Source: an uncultured Collinsella sp.
GTDB lineage: Bacteria > Actinomycetota > Coriobacteriia > Coriobacteriales > Coriobacteriaceae
Length of the DNA: 22,318 nucleotides
Direction: 5' to 3'
Assembly (NCBI GenBank): GCA_958352845.1
Contig: CATWQC010000029.1
Location: forward strand, 1 to 22,318
The number at the start of each line of letters is the position of its first letter. Within the stretch, counting starts at the first letter, position 1. Made by a program: the position numbers and the translations under genes. The notes beneath the pieces are model-generated. The model did no database searches, was not told where the DNA came from, and saw nothing but the letters and a program-made list of their open reading frames with translations. Of the stretch, positions 22,250 to 22,318 are shown piece after piece.

Positions 22250-22318
22250 CCAAGTTCAAGCGTACGGCTCGGTGCCGTCCACCGGTCAGCGGCGCCCTGG
22301 CCTCCCACGGGCTGACCC
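22250..22318 (-). other. 3' end of an unidentified minus-strand transcript at the window edge
   Basis: Since a minus-strand terminator follows, some gene or RNA ends here. One minus-strand frame ends GSARGRPGRR and then a stop (TGA at 22286-22288), which could be a basic protein tail. A small dyad ACGGC/GCCGT lies near 22261-22276. Too little is visible to identify it. Confidence 0.3.

Noticed and set aside
22250..22318. 4.5S SRP RNA, tmRNA or RNase P RNA at the right edge
   Set aside because: The short stretch lacks the SRP domain IV GGAAG motif, a tRNA-like tmRNA end or RNase P conserved blocks. Too little is visible to call an RNA.

Overview
The window looks like chromosomal DNA of a Coriobacteriia member, most probably Collinsella or a close relative. 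This is inferred from gene content and style: moderately high GC, a Tat-type lipoprotein sugar-binding protein, a TsaB-RimI-TsaD triple fusion, AGGAG-type ribosome binding sites and an MsmX-like ATPase with a lysine-rich insertion. No 16S or other marker was available to prove the genus.

Layout. Bases 1-3780 (minus strand) hold a carbohydrate ABC transporter operon in the order binding protein, two permeases, ATPase (the ATPase is cut by the window edge). A TreR/HutC-type GntR regulator (4087-4806, minus) is divergent from a large plus-strand gene (5036-7486) that fuses a glucose/maltose-type PTS EIICB to a Cof-type HAD phosphatase. Similar TTGT-n4-ACAA-like sites lie before the ABC operon, the regulator and the PTS gene, so these probably form one local sugar regulon. 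Plus-strand housekeeping genes follow: a polyprenyl diphosphate synthase, a double peptidoglycan-binding-domain protein and tRNA-Gln(TTG).

Bases 9780-10228 are non-coding and rich in hairpins. Next come a minus-strand orphan TOPRIM protein resembling the C-terminal part of Wadjet JetD, and a CstA-family transporter. The cstA leader carries a good promoter, a 14-codon ORF rich in Ile and Val, competing hairpins and an intrinsic terminator, which is the layout of a ribosome-mediated attenuator. Between cstA and the next operon (14747-15284) there is no convincing gene. That stretch holds two opposed copies of a 69-nt core, each inside its own perfect inverted repeat (42 bp and 33 bp). The two cores differ almost only by paired changes in an apical hairpin. 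A third, half copy lies at 10012-10064.

The right third (15285-22108, minus) is a tight operon in the order acpS, nnr, alr, family-4 uracil-DNA glycosylase, tsaE, tsaB-rimI-tsaD, covering carrier-protein activation, NAD(P)HX repair, D-Ala supply, DNA repair and tRNA t6A37 synthesis. It has a recognisable promoter at 22138-22167. The terminator of an upstream, off-window minus-strand transcript is at 22218-22249.

The strongest candidates for undescribed biology are the covarying core-in-palindrome repeat family, the cstA attenuator, the EIICB-HAD fusion and the orphan JetD-like TOPRIM protein.
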